Under the pieces are notes generated by a model. It saw only the letters and a list, made by a program, of their open reading frames with translations, was not told the origin of the DNA and made no database searches. The translations under genes and the position numbers were made by a program. Positions 1 through 6,561 of a DNA stretch of 15,298 nucleotides are shown here, piece by piece. The number at the start of each line of letters is the position of its first letter. Position 1 is the stretch's first letter. The DNA comes from DASVCS01 sp036381495 (GTDB lineage: Bacteria > Gemmatimonadota > Gemmatimonadetes > Longimicrobiales > RSA9), in NCBI GenBank assembly GCA_036381495.1, contig DASVCS010000051.1, forward strand, positions 1-15,298. The letters run 5' to 3'.

Positions 1-345
1 GGCCACGTCATCTTCGCCTACCACTGCTGGCGCATCGTGCGGGGGCCGGCCGCGGCGCCCGCACTGCCGCCGTTCTATCGGCTCCGACCGATCGTGTACG
101 CCGGTGCGGCGAGCGGTGGCGGCGCCGGGACCGGCGGCGACGTCGCGATGGATGGCGGCCGCCGACCCGATGGCGGCGCGGGGGCGCATGACGGCGCGGG
201 GGCCGGGAGCGCAGGGACCGAGAGTGCCGGAACCGGGAGCTCGGGGACCGAGCGCACCCCGACCGGGGACGCCGGGACCGACGGCGGGCGGCGCCCCGAT
301 GCCGGCGCCGACGCCCCGGGCCGACCACCGGAGTCCTCCCCGTGA
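1..345 (+). CDS. ccoN: cbb3-type cytochrome c oxidase subunit I (CcoN), C-terminal end only
   Basis: This is the 3' end of a gene that begins before the window; 114 codons are visible in frame 1. The first residues (GHVIFAYHCWRI) resemble the end of the last transmembrane helix of cbb3 oxidase subunit I, the membrane subunit that carries the haem b and haem-copper oxygen-reduction centre. After about residue 40 the protein becomes a hydrophilic Gly/Ala/Thr/Asp-rich tail of some 75 residues, which includes five 5-residue repeats. I do not know such a tail from typical CcoN. The assignment rests mainly on context: the stop TGA overlaps the GTG start of ccoO in the 4-nt string GTGA, and a CcoP-like gene follows. 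The catalytic histidines lie upstream and cannot be checked. Confidence 0.75.
   Translation, partial: GHVIFAYHCWRIVRGPAAAPALPPFYRLRPIVYAGAASGGGAGTGGDVAMDGGRRPDGGAGAHDGAGAGSAGTESAGTGSSGTERTPTGDAGTDGGRRPDAGADAPGRPPESSP
208..282 (+). repeat. Five degenerate 15-bp tandem repeats inside the CcoN tail
   Basis: Five consecutive in-frame 15-bp units start at 208, 223, 238, 253 and 268. They encode SAGTE, SAGTG, SSGTE, RTPTG and DAGTD. The core GGGACCGAG-like sequence recurs in most units. The period is an exact multiple of three, so the frame is kept through expansion or contraction. Confidence 0.7.
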
Positions 346-980
346 GACGCACGCTGCTCCTCATCCCGGGCGTGCTGGCGACGGTCGCCTTCGCGGTGAT
401 CGTGCTGGTCGGCCTGCCGCAGGTCATGCTGCGCCGGGTGGAGGCGCCGGCCGGGCTCGAGGCGTACACGCCCGGCCAGCTCCGGGGCCGGCACATCTAC
501 ATCGCCAACGGCTGCTTCTACTGCCACTCCCAGCAACTGCGCGACCCCGCCTTCACCACCGATGTCGACCGGGGCTGGGGCCCGCGCGCGACCGTGCCGG
601 GCGACTACGTCTACGACCGGCCGCACCTCCTCGGCACCATGCGGACCGGCCCGGACCTCATCGACGTGGGCGCGCGCCTCCCCAGCCGGGAATGGCACCT
701 GATCCACCTCTACGACCCGCGCATGCTCGTGCCGTGGTCGATCATGCCGGCGTTCCCGTACCTCTTCGAGGAGAAGGACTCGGCCGCGCTCCGGCCGGGC
801 GACGTCGTGGTCCCCGTGAACGGCCCGCGCGCACCCCGGGGACGCCTGGTCGTCGCCACCGCCGACGCGCTCGCCCTCGTCGACTACCTCCTCTCGCTGC
901 GCAGGGACTACCCCCTGCCCGGCGCGGCGGGAGAGACCCGGGCCGCCGCCGGCGAGCCCACCGGACCGACGTCCCCATGA
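342..980 (+). CDS. ccoO: cbb3-type cytochrome c oxidase subunit II (CcoO), mono-haem
   Basis: This 212-residue membrane-anchored c-type cytochrome passes electrons to CcoN in the cbb3 terminal oxidase. One N-terminal transmembrane helix spans about residues 4-24. The haem-binding motif CFYCH is at C58, C61 and H62, and the likely axial Met is M135 in SIMPAFP. The blocks RGWGPRATVPGDYVYDRP, MRTGPDL and EWHLIHLYDPR are characteristic of CcoO, so the family call is firm. The GTG start overlaps the ccoN stop, and its own TGA overlaps the next ATG, so the genes should be translationally coupled in one operon. The C-terminal 20 residues are Gly/Ala/Pro-rich and probably disordered. Confidence 0.95.
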   Translation: MRRTLLLIPGVLATVAFAVIVLVGLPQVMLRRVEAPAGLEAYTPGQLRGRHIYIANGCFYCHSQQLRDPAFTTDVDRGWGPRATVPGDYVYDRPHLLGTMRTGPDLIDVGARLPSREWHLIHLYDPRMLVPWSIMPAFPYLFEEKDSAALRPGDVVVPVNGPRAPRGRLVVATADALALVDYLLSLRRDYPLPGAAGETRAAAGEPTGPTSP

Positions 981-1855
981 GCGATGAGGCGCGCGGCTCC
1001 GGCCGCCCCGCCGGACCCGAGTCGGAGGAGGGCGACGGCCGCGACCGGCGGGACGCATTCGAGGACCGGGTGACCGGCTTCCAGGATGCGACGCGCGGCG
1101 CCCGTGAAGTGGGAGAGGGCGACGTCCTGGCCCACGAACAGGCACTCCCGCACGCGGGCGACATCGACTTCGAGCCCGATGTCGAACGGATCCACTACCC
1201 GATCGCGCGGGAGCCGCGCGACCCGGTCGAGGGCCGCGAGCCGGCGCCCTGGTGGGTGTGGGCCGCCGCAGCCGTGGCGCTCTTCTGGGGCGGCTGGTAC
1301 CTCGGCCGGCACGGCGGCGTCTTCGGCACGGCCACCCACATCGCGCTCGCCCGACCCGAGCCGTACGTGACCACGCAGGCGGGCGCGCGGGAAGCCGCGG
1401 CGGAGGTCGATCCCGTCGCCGCGGGGGGACGCGTGTTCCGCCAGCAGTGCCAGGGTTGCCACCAGCCGGATGGCCGGGGCGTGCCCGGCGTCTTCCCGCC
1501 GCTCATCGGTTCGGAGTGGGTAACGGGTCCGCCCGAGACCGTCGTGCGGATCCTCCTGAACGGGCTCCAGGGTCCCATCACGGTGGCGGGCGGCGCGTTC
1601 GACGGAGTGATGCCGCCGTGGCGCGATCAGCTCTCGGATACCGAGATCGCCGCGGTCGCGACCTACATCCGCCAGTGGGGCGCGAACGACGCCGGCCCGG
1701 TGGACGCGGCTCTGGTCGCCCGGCTCCGGACCGCGACCGCCGGACGGAGCGGACCGTGGACCGCGGGCGAGCTGCGCGCGGCGGAAGCGGGAGCGGCCGG
1801 AGAGGCGGCCGGCGCGCCGGCGGGACCGGCGCCGTCCGCGGAGCGACGACCGTGA
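977..1855 (+). CDS. CcoP-like mono-haem membrane cytochrome c
   Basis: The 292-residue protein starts at the ATG in the ATGA overlap with ccoO. Residues 1-90 are hydrophilic and acidic. EGREPAPWWVW, leading into a single transmembrane helix (about 92-110), matches the segment before the second helix in CcoP. A class I cytochrome c domain follows, with CQGCH at C158, C161 and H162 and the probable axial Met M212 in GVMPPW, ending in an ATYIRQW helix. The last 55 residues are an Ala/Gly-rich tail. Position and the WW-helix motif indicate the CcoP role of taking electrons from periplasmic donors to CcoO. Unlike standard CcoP it has one haem motif, not two, and no first N-terminal helix. A generic cbb3-associated cytochrome c is the alternative. 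Confidence 0.85.
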   Translation: MSDEARGSGRPAGPESEEGDGRDRRDAFEDRVTGFQDATRGAREVGEGDVLAHEQALPHAGDIDFEPDVERIHYPIAREPRDPVEGREPAPWWVWAAAAVALFWGGWYLGRHGGVFGTATHIALARPEPYVTTQAGAREAAAEVDPVAAGGRVFRQQCQGCHQPDGRGVPGVFPPLIGSEWVTGPPETVVRILLNGLQGPITVAGGAFDGVMPPWRDQLSDTEIAAVATYIRQWGANDAGPVDAALVARLRTATAGRSGPWTAGELRAAEAGAAGEAAGAPAGPAPSAERRP

Positions 1856-2415
1856 GCGCGCACGCCGCTGCGGCAGCGCCCGGCCGACGTCGCCCGGAAC
1901 GCGACACGGTCAGCGCGCTCTTCGACGCGCCCGAGGCCGTGGATCGCGCCGTCGCGGCGCTGATCGGCGCGGGCCTGCCGCGCGACCTCATCGAGGTCGC
2001 CGTCTCGCCCGAGGCGGCACGACGCCACTACGCCGGCCGCGCCCGCGCGCCCGGCCGCGAAGCCCTCCGCTACGCCGGGATCGGCGGCCTGACCGGCCTC
2101 ATCCTCGGCGCCCTGATCTCCCTCATCCTCGCCGCGCTCCCCGGCTTCCTCGATCCCGGGATCGGCGCCATCGTCCAGCTCCTCGGCCCCAACCTCTGCA
2201 CCGTCGGCGGCGCCGCGCTGGGCGGCATCATCGGCCTCTTCGTCCGGCGCCGCCCCGCACCGCGCCACGCGCGCGCCGCCGAAGCGCCCTCCGCCATCAT
2301 CATCGTCGTCACCGCCCGGAGCGAGCGGGAAGCCGCGACTCTCGCCCGCATCCTGGCGCGATCCGGCGGCCGCGAACCGCGACTCGAGGCGGGATCCGAC
2401 CGGAACCCGGCGTGA
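1852..2415 (+). CDS. Small two-helix glycine-rich membrane protein of the cbb3 operon, unknown function
   Basis: This 187-residue protein starts at a GTG that overlaps the preceding stop (GTGA). About residues 20-50 (VSALFDAPEAVDRAVAALIG) resemble the short alpha/beta segment found at the start of general-stress-protein-17M-like or ActD (DUF3341)-like proteins. Two hydrophobic helices rich in Gly and Ala follow (about 73-102 and 115-138), with a glycine-zipper look, then an Arg-rich stretch and a second short alpha/beta segment (SAIIIVVTARSEREAATLARIL). There are no haem motifs or catalytic residues. Coupling to the oxidase genes suggests an accessory or assembly role, but this is inference from position only. 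I do not assign it to a named family. Confidence 0.75.
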   Translation: MSAHAAAAAPGRRRPERDTVSALFDAPEAVDRAVAALIGAGLPRDLIEVAVSPEAARRHYAGRARAPGREALRYAGIGGLTGLILGALISLILAALPGFLDPGIGAIVQLLGPNLCTVGGAALGGIIGLFVRRRPAPRHARAAEAPSAIIIVVTARSEREAATLARILARSGGREPRLEAGSDRNPA

Positions 2416-2575
2416 CACGACCGCACGCCACGAACGCACCGGCCACTGCATTGCACTCAAGCTCGGGAGCCGAAGTGGCGAAACTCCGTAGGCAGGCGTC
2501 GGTGCCCCGGACGCGCCAGCGACGGCACGACATCGCCGGCCGTCGAAGGACCAACTCTTTTCAGGAGTCCATCCC

Positions 2576-3253
2576 ATGAGGACGTGCGGTTGGAAACAAG
2601 CAGGGCTGATGCTCGTGGGCCTGCTCGCGGCCCCGGCGGTTGCACTGGGCCAGGCGTGCATCGGCCTGCCCGCGGGCGCGAACCAGTTCGCGGCCAGCGC
2701 GGACATCGCATTCCCCGAAGGCGCCAAGACGTACGGTATCGGAGTCGGCGCCAACCTGATCGGCCCGTTCACCGTCGAGGCGTCGTACACCCTGACCAAG
2801 CCCGACGGCGGCAACCAGAACCTCAACACCTTCGGCGCCGACGTGGCCTTCGAGCTGCCCCTCCCCGGCTTCTCGGCGTGTCCGGTGGTTGGCCTCTCCT
2901 ACTCCTCGTACGATGAGACCGTACCGCTCCAGGGCGGCGGCAGCGCCTCGGGCTCGATCTCCGTCGCCACCATCCCGATCGGATTCGGCGTCGGCGCGTC
3001 ACTGCCCCTGGCAACCACCGGCGCATCGCTCATGCCCTACGCCGTGCCGCAGCTCCTCTACGCACGGACGAAGGTGTCGTTCTCCACGGGAGGCCTGTCG
3101 GGCAGCGGGACCGACAGCTCGACCGAGTTCGGCGCCATCATCGGCGCGCGCCTGGCCTGGAACCGCATCTTCCTCGGCGGCGACGTCAACGTCACCACCG
3201 TGGAGAACTCGGACCCCGTCTTCTCGGTCGGCGCCGGGTTGATCTTCCCGTGA
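2576..3253 (+). CDS. Exported outer-membrane beta-barrel-like protein, unknown function
   Basis: This is a 225-residue protein. It has a Sec signal peptide with Lys near the N-terminus, a hydrophobic core at about residues 9-24 and a likely cut after ALG at about 25. The mature part alternates polar and hydrophobic or aromatic residues in Gly/Ser-rich strands (YGIGVGANLIGPFTVEASYTL, VVGLSYSSYDE, IGARLAWNRIFLGGDVNV) and ends in FSVGAGLIFP, which fits a small outer-membrane barrel of 8-10 strands. Start choice is supported by AGGAG at 2563-2567, 8 nt before the ATG. It is separated by 160 bp from the cbb3 operon, so it probably has its own promoter, although I see no convincing -35/-10 pair. 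Ligand or function is unknown. Confidence 0.8.
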   Translation: MRTCGWKQAGLMLVGLLAAPAVALGQACIGLPAGANQFAASADIAFPEGAKTYGIGVGANLIGPFTVEASYTLTKPDGGNQNLNTFGADVAFELPLPGFSACPVVGLSYSSYDETVPLQGGGSASGSISVATIPIGFGVGASLPLATTGASLMPYAVPQLLYARTKVSFSTGGLSGSGTDSSTEFGAIIGARLAWNRIFLGGDVNVTTVENSDPVFSVGAGLIFP

Positions 3254-3263
3254 GTCATCGGGC

Positions 3264-3298
3264 CGCGGGCCGGGACGGCGCAGTCGCCCCGGCCCGCG
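3264..3298. terminator. Long GC hairpin between convergent genes, probable bidirectional terminator
   Basis: CGCGGGCCGGG (3264-3274) and CCCGGCCCGCG (3288-3298) form a perfect 11-bp stem with a 13-nt loop. It lies in the 51-bp gap between the stop of the beta-barrel gene and the stop of the deoxyhypusine-synthase-like gene. No U-tract follows on either strand, so a classical intrinsic terminator is uncertain. The position favours a role in ending transcription from both sides. Confidence 0.5.
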
Positions 3299-3304
3299 CG
3301 CCCA

Positions 3305-4282
3305 TCACCACCCCAATACCAGCGCGAAGATGAGCGGCGCAACGATCGTCGCGTCCGACTCGATCACGTACTTCGGCGTATCCACCCCCAACTTGCCCCA
3401 CGTGATCTTCTCGTTCGGCACCGCGCCCGAGTACGAGCCGTAGCTCGTCGTCGAATCCGAGATCTGGCAGAAATAGCCCCACAACGGCACATCCTCGCGG
3501 CCCAGGTCCTGGTGCAACATCGGGACGACGCAGATCGGGAAGTCGCCCGCGATCCCACCGCCGATCTGGAAGAACCCGAGCGACGCCGTCCGCGTCGTCG
3601 CCGTGTACCACTCGGCCAGCTCGATCATGTACTCGATCCCGGTCCGCACGGTGTGCACGTTCCGGACATCGCCAGCCATGCAATGGGCGGCGTACATGTT
3701 CCCCAGGGTGGAGTCCTCCCAGCCCGGGACGAAGAGCGGGAGATCCCGCTCCGCCGCCGCGACCAGCCAACTGTCCTTCGGGTCGATCTGGTAGCTCTCT
3801 TCGAGCGTACCCTCGCGGAGCAGCCGGTAGAAGAACTCGTGGGGGAAGAGGCGCACGCCGCGCGCATCGGCCGCCTGCCACTCGGCGAGGACGGCGCGCT
3901 CGATGCGGCGCATGGCCTCCATCTCGGGGATGCCGGTGTCGGTGACGCGGTTCATGTGGCGTTCCAGCAACGCCTGCTCGTCCGCGGGCGTGAGGTCACG
4001 GTAGTGGGGGATGCGTTCGTACGCGTCGTGTGCGACGAGGTTGAAGACGTCTTCTTCGAGGTTGGCGCCGGTGCAGCAGATGCCGTGCACCTTGTCCTGT
4101 CGGATCATCTCGGCGAGCGAGAGGCCGAGTTCGGCGGTGCTCATGGCGCCGGCGAGCGTGACGAACATCTTGCCGCCGGCCTCGAGATGGCGGCGGTACG
4201 CCTCGGCGGCGTCGACGAGGGCGAAGGCGTTGAAGTGCCTGTAGTGGTGGCGGATGAACCGCGAAACGGGTGCGTCGGTCAT
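3305..4282 (-). CDS. Deoxyhypusine synthase family protein (possible homospermidine synthase-type enzyme)
   Basis: This 325-residue protein of the deoxyhypusine synthase fold shows GKMFVTLAGAMSTAELG near the start, CCTGANLEEDVF, FVPGWEDSTLGN, FFQIGGGIAGDF, and SGAVPNEKITWGKL. In the last motif the lysine (K297) matches the residue that forms the covalent aminobutyl intermediate in eukaryotic deoxyhypusine synthase. Bacteria lack the eIF5A substrate. Bacterial members of this family have been linked to polyamine metabolism such as homospermidine formation, so an NAD-dependent aminobutyl transfer between polyamines or agmatine is plausible; the substrate here is unknown. The ATG at 4280-4282 has GAGGA only 3 nt upstream. 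The four-cysteine gene lies 156 bp upstream on the same strand. Confidence 0.9.
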   Translation of the reverse strand: MTDAPVSRFIRHHYRHFNAFALVDAAEAYRRHLEAGGKMFVTLAGAMSTAELGLSLAEMIRQDKVHGICCTGANLEEDVFNLVAHDAYERIPHYRDLTPADEQALLERHMNRVTDTGIPEMEAMRRIERAVLAEWQAADARGVRLFPHEFFYRLLREGTLEESYQIDPKDSWLVAAAERDLPLFVPGWEDSTLGNMYAAHCMAGDVRNVHTVRTGIEYMIELAEWYTATTRTASLGFFQIGGGIAGDFPICVVPMLHQDLGREDVPLWGYFCQISDSTTSYGSYSGAVPNEKITWGKLGVDTPKYVIESDATIVAPLIFALVLGW

Positions 4283-4438
4283 CGGTCCTCGGGGTCGTCG
4301 TTGCGTACGCGCGCGTGCGCGAGGGCGTTCTACACGTTCCGGCGGCGTGCGATCCCGGTCGGGGCGCGGGATCGCCCCGTGGACGTGGCGGCGGAGCGGC
4401 GCCGGCGTTCCGCCCGGTCGGGAGGCGGCCCCGCCGGG

Positions 4439-4807
4439 TCAGCGCGGGTGCCGCCGCGCATGACGACGGGTGCGTGCGGCGTCCCAGGGTGTGCCCTTCC
4501 AGCCGCGGATGTAGCCGTTGTCGTTGCAGTGCGTGCACCCCCAGCGGATCTCCGCGGGCACGTCGCTGCGGTAGATCCGGATGCGGCCCTGGCATGGGCG
4601 GCGCCCCGGCCGGCGGCGGCACCGGATCTCCGTGTCGGCGGGTACGCCGGAGGGCGCCGCGGTCGCGGCGCGGACGATCGACCCGAAGTACTCGGCCAGC
4701 CGGCGGGCGGCCGCCGGCGCGTTCGCGCCGGCGTCGTCCACCCCCAGGTAGTGGCGCATGTCGATGATCCAGGTGTCGCCCAAGGCACTGTTCGGGAAGC
4801 GGTCCAC
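4439..4807 (-). CDS. Small conserved four-cysteine (zinc-ribbon-like) protein
   Basis: With the GTG start at 4805-4807 the product has 122 residues. DTWIIDMRHYL opens the conserved part, followed by a helix (ARRLAEYFGSIVRAAT). Four cysteines come next as C63-x8-C72 and C91-x2-C94 (CRRRPGRRPC and GCTHCNDNG), then GYIRGWKGTPWD. I recognise this as resembling a family of uncharacterised bacterial proteins with a similar order of motifs (WxLDMRHYL, CRRRPGRRPC, CPxCxDNGxIxGWxGTxWD), recalled and not searched. The cysteine pattern suggests one structural zinc site. The start is uncertain: an internal ATG at 4757-4759 is too late because WIID precedes it, and a TTG at 4781-4783 is also possible. The frame stays open to 5005 but that part is low-complexity Arg/Pro and looks spurious. 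Confidence 0.65.
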   Translation of the reverse strand: MDRFPNSALGDTWIIDMRHYLGVDDAGANAPAAARRLAEYFGSIVRAATAAPSGVPADTEIRCRRRPGRRPCQGRIRIYRSDVPAEIRWGCTHCNDNGYIRGWKGTPWDAARTRRHARRHPR

Positions 4808-5078
4808 GCACGGTCGTCCAGTCGGCTCCGATGATACGCCGCCTGGCCCGTGCGGGTCAAACGGCGGGGTGCGCCGGGCTCGCGGCGGCGGCCTCCTGCC
4901 GCTGCGGTTGCGGTTCCCGTTGCCGCTGCGGGGCGCCGGCGCCGCGCTGGCGGATTCCGAACCGGTGCGGCCGGGTGCCGCACTTGCGTGGCATCGGCCG
5001 CGCATCCTACCATGCGCAGCCGCATGACGGCGGCGGCGGCCTCACCGAGGCGCCCTCGGCCAGGGACGGGAGGGATCC

Positions 5079-6455
5079 ATGGATGAAATGCAACAACTGC
5101 GCAGCCGCGAGTTCGCCCGGCTGGATGCGGACGGCCACGTCTACCTGGACTACACCGGCGCTGCGCTCTATCCGGACTCGCTCGTGCGGCTGCATGCGGA
5201 GCGGCTGCGCGCGACCGTGCTGGGCAACCCGCACTCGCGGAACCCGGCATCGCGGGCGAGCACGGAACTCGTGACGGCGGCGCGGAAGCGGATCCTCGAA
5301 TTCTTCCGCGCGGACCCCGACGAATACGAGGTCATCTTCACGCAGAACGCCAGCGGCGCGCTCAAGCTGGTCGGCGAAGCGTATCCGTTCGGGCCGGACT
5401 CCCGCTTCCGGCTGACTGCCGACAACCACAACTCCGTCAACGGGATCCGCGAGTTCGCCGCGGCGCGGGGCGCGGATGTGCAGTACCTGCGGCTCGGGCC
5501 GGACCTGCGCGTCGTCGACCTCGAGGCGCAGCTCGAAGGCGCGGACCGCTGCGCGTCGAACCTCTTCGCGTACCCCGCGCAGTCGAACTTCTCCGGCGTG
5601 AAGCACCCGCTCGAGTGGATCGATGTGGCGCGGGACCTCGGCTACGACGTCCTGCTCGATGCGGCCGCGTTCGTCCCGACCAGCCGTCTCGACCTGGGGC
5701 GGCTCAAGCCGGACTTCGCGACCATCTCGTTCTACAAGATGTTCGGGTACCCGACCGGGATCGGCGCGCTCTTCGCGCGCAAGCAGGCGCTCACCAAGCT
5801 CCGGCGCCCCTGGTTCGGCGGCGGCACCGTCCGCTTCGTCTCGGCGCAGAACAAGGTGCGCATCCTCTACACGGACGCGTCCGCCTTCGAGGACGGGACC
5901 CTCGACTTCCTCGGCATCCCGGCGGTCCCGCCGGGACTCGACTTTCTCGATCGCATCGGGATGGAACGCATCAACGCCCACGTCATGGGACTCGCGGCGT
6001 TGCTGCTGCGCGAACTCACGGCGCTGCGCCACAGCAACGGATCCCGGCTCGTCCGCATCTACGGGCCACAGGGCGTCGAGGGCCGCGGCGCCACGATCGC
6101 CTTCAACCTCATCGACCCCGCGGGCGCGGTGATCGACTGCCTCGAGGTCGAGCGCAGGGCCGCCGATGCGAACATCGCGCTGCGCACCGGCTACTTCTGT
6201 AACCCCGGCGCCGCCGAGACCTCGTTCGAGCTCCCCGACGACGAGGCACGCCGATGTTACGAAGAGCTCGCCAGCGACACCTTCACCCTCCGACAGTTCT
6301 CCGTCTGTCTCCACGACAAGCCCGTCGGCGCCGTCCGCGTCTCCCTCGGCCTCCCCAGCAACGAAGCCGACGTGCACCGCCTCATCGACGTCCTGGCCGG
6401 ATTCCGCGACTTCGTCGTATCCCGGCGGGAGATGGGAAGGGCGGCGGCGGGCTAG
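5079..6455 (+). CDS. Class V aminotransferase / molybdenum-cofactor-sulfurase-like PLP enzyme
   Basis: This is a 458-residue fold-type I PLP enzyme. HVYLDYTGAALYP, GNPHSRNPASRAS, VIFTQNASGALKLVGE and DNHNSVNGIREFA match the aminotransferase domain of eukaryotic Moco sulfurases. DAAAFVPTS supplies the Asp contacting the PLP ring, and SFYKMFGYPTGIGAL carries the Schiff-base lysine K220. RTGYFCNPGAAE matches the RTGCFCNPGAC segment that contains the persulfide cysteine in Moco sulfurases, with the FC cysteine retained. Cysteine desulfuration is therefore plausible. The C-terminal MOSC domain of the eukaryotic proteins is absent. The start ATG at 5079 has GGGAGGG (5068-5074) just upstream. The gene is divergent from the zinc-ribbon gene and convergent with the sensor kinase. 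No Moco enzyme is visible nearby, so the acceptor of sulfur is unknown. Confidence 0.85.
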   Translation: MDEMQQLRSREFARLDADGHVYLDYTGAALYPDSLVRLHAERLRATVLGNPHSRNPASRASTELVTAARKRILEFFRADPDEYEVIFTQNASGALKLVGEAYPFGPDSRFRLTADNHNSVNGIREFAAARGADVQYLRLGPDLRVVDLEAQLEGADRCASNLFAYPAQSNFSGVKHPLEWIDVARDLGYDVLLDAAAFVPTSRLDLGRLKPDFATISFYKMFGYPTGIGALFARKQALTKLRRPWFGGGTVRFVSAQNKVRILYTDASAFEDGTLDFLGIPAVPPGLDFLDRIGMERINAHVMGLAALLLRELTALRHSNGSRLVRIYGPQGVEGRGATIAFNLIDPAGAVIDCLEVERRAADANIALRTGYFCNPGAAETSFELPDDEARRCYEELASDTFTLRQFSVCLHDKPVGAVRVSLGLPSNEADVHRLIDVLAGFRDFVVSRREMGRAAAG

Positions 6456-6561
6456 AGCGGCTGCCGCACCGGTCCGGAGCCGCACCCGCACCTCGCGATC
6501 GCGCCAGAGGCTGCCGGGCGGATGGCATTCGCTCGTAGGCGGGTCGAACCCCGAGGGCCCG

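Noticed and set aside
2463..2545. String resembling the start of a tRNA-Leu (GCCGAAGTGGCGAAACT ... GTAGGCAG) or a riboswitch upstream of the beta-barrel gene
   Set aside because: No T-arm, no anticodon stem and no matching acceptor end follow. The sequence does not fit the cobalamin, c-di-GMP or THF riboswitch cores that I compared from memory.
4897..4943. Direct repeat TGCCGCTGCGG (4897-4907 and 4921-4931) and palindrome GGCGCCGGCGCC in the divergent intergenic region
   Set aside because: Short, simple GC-rich repeats of this sort are expected by chance at this base composition; no promoter or operator can be placed around them.
3512..5274. Long open frames on the strands opposite to the deoxyhypusine-synthase-like and zinc-ribbon genes
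   Set aside because: They have Arg/Pro/Ala-rich compositions without motifs and lie antisense to genes with clear family signatures; this is the usual effect of few stop codons in GC-rich DNA.
6457..6483. Inverted repeat GCGGCT/AGCCGC just after the aminotransferase stop as a terminator
   Set aside because: The stem is only 6 bp with a 15-nt loop and no T-tract, which is too weak to call.
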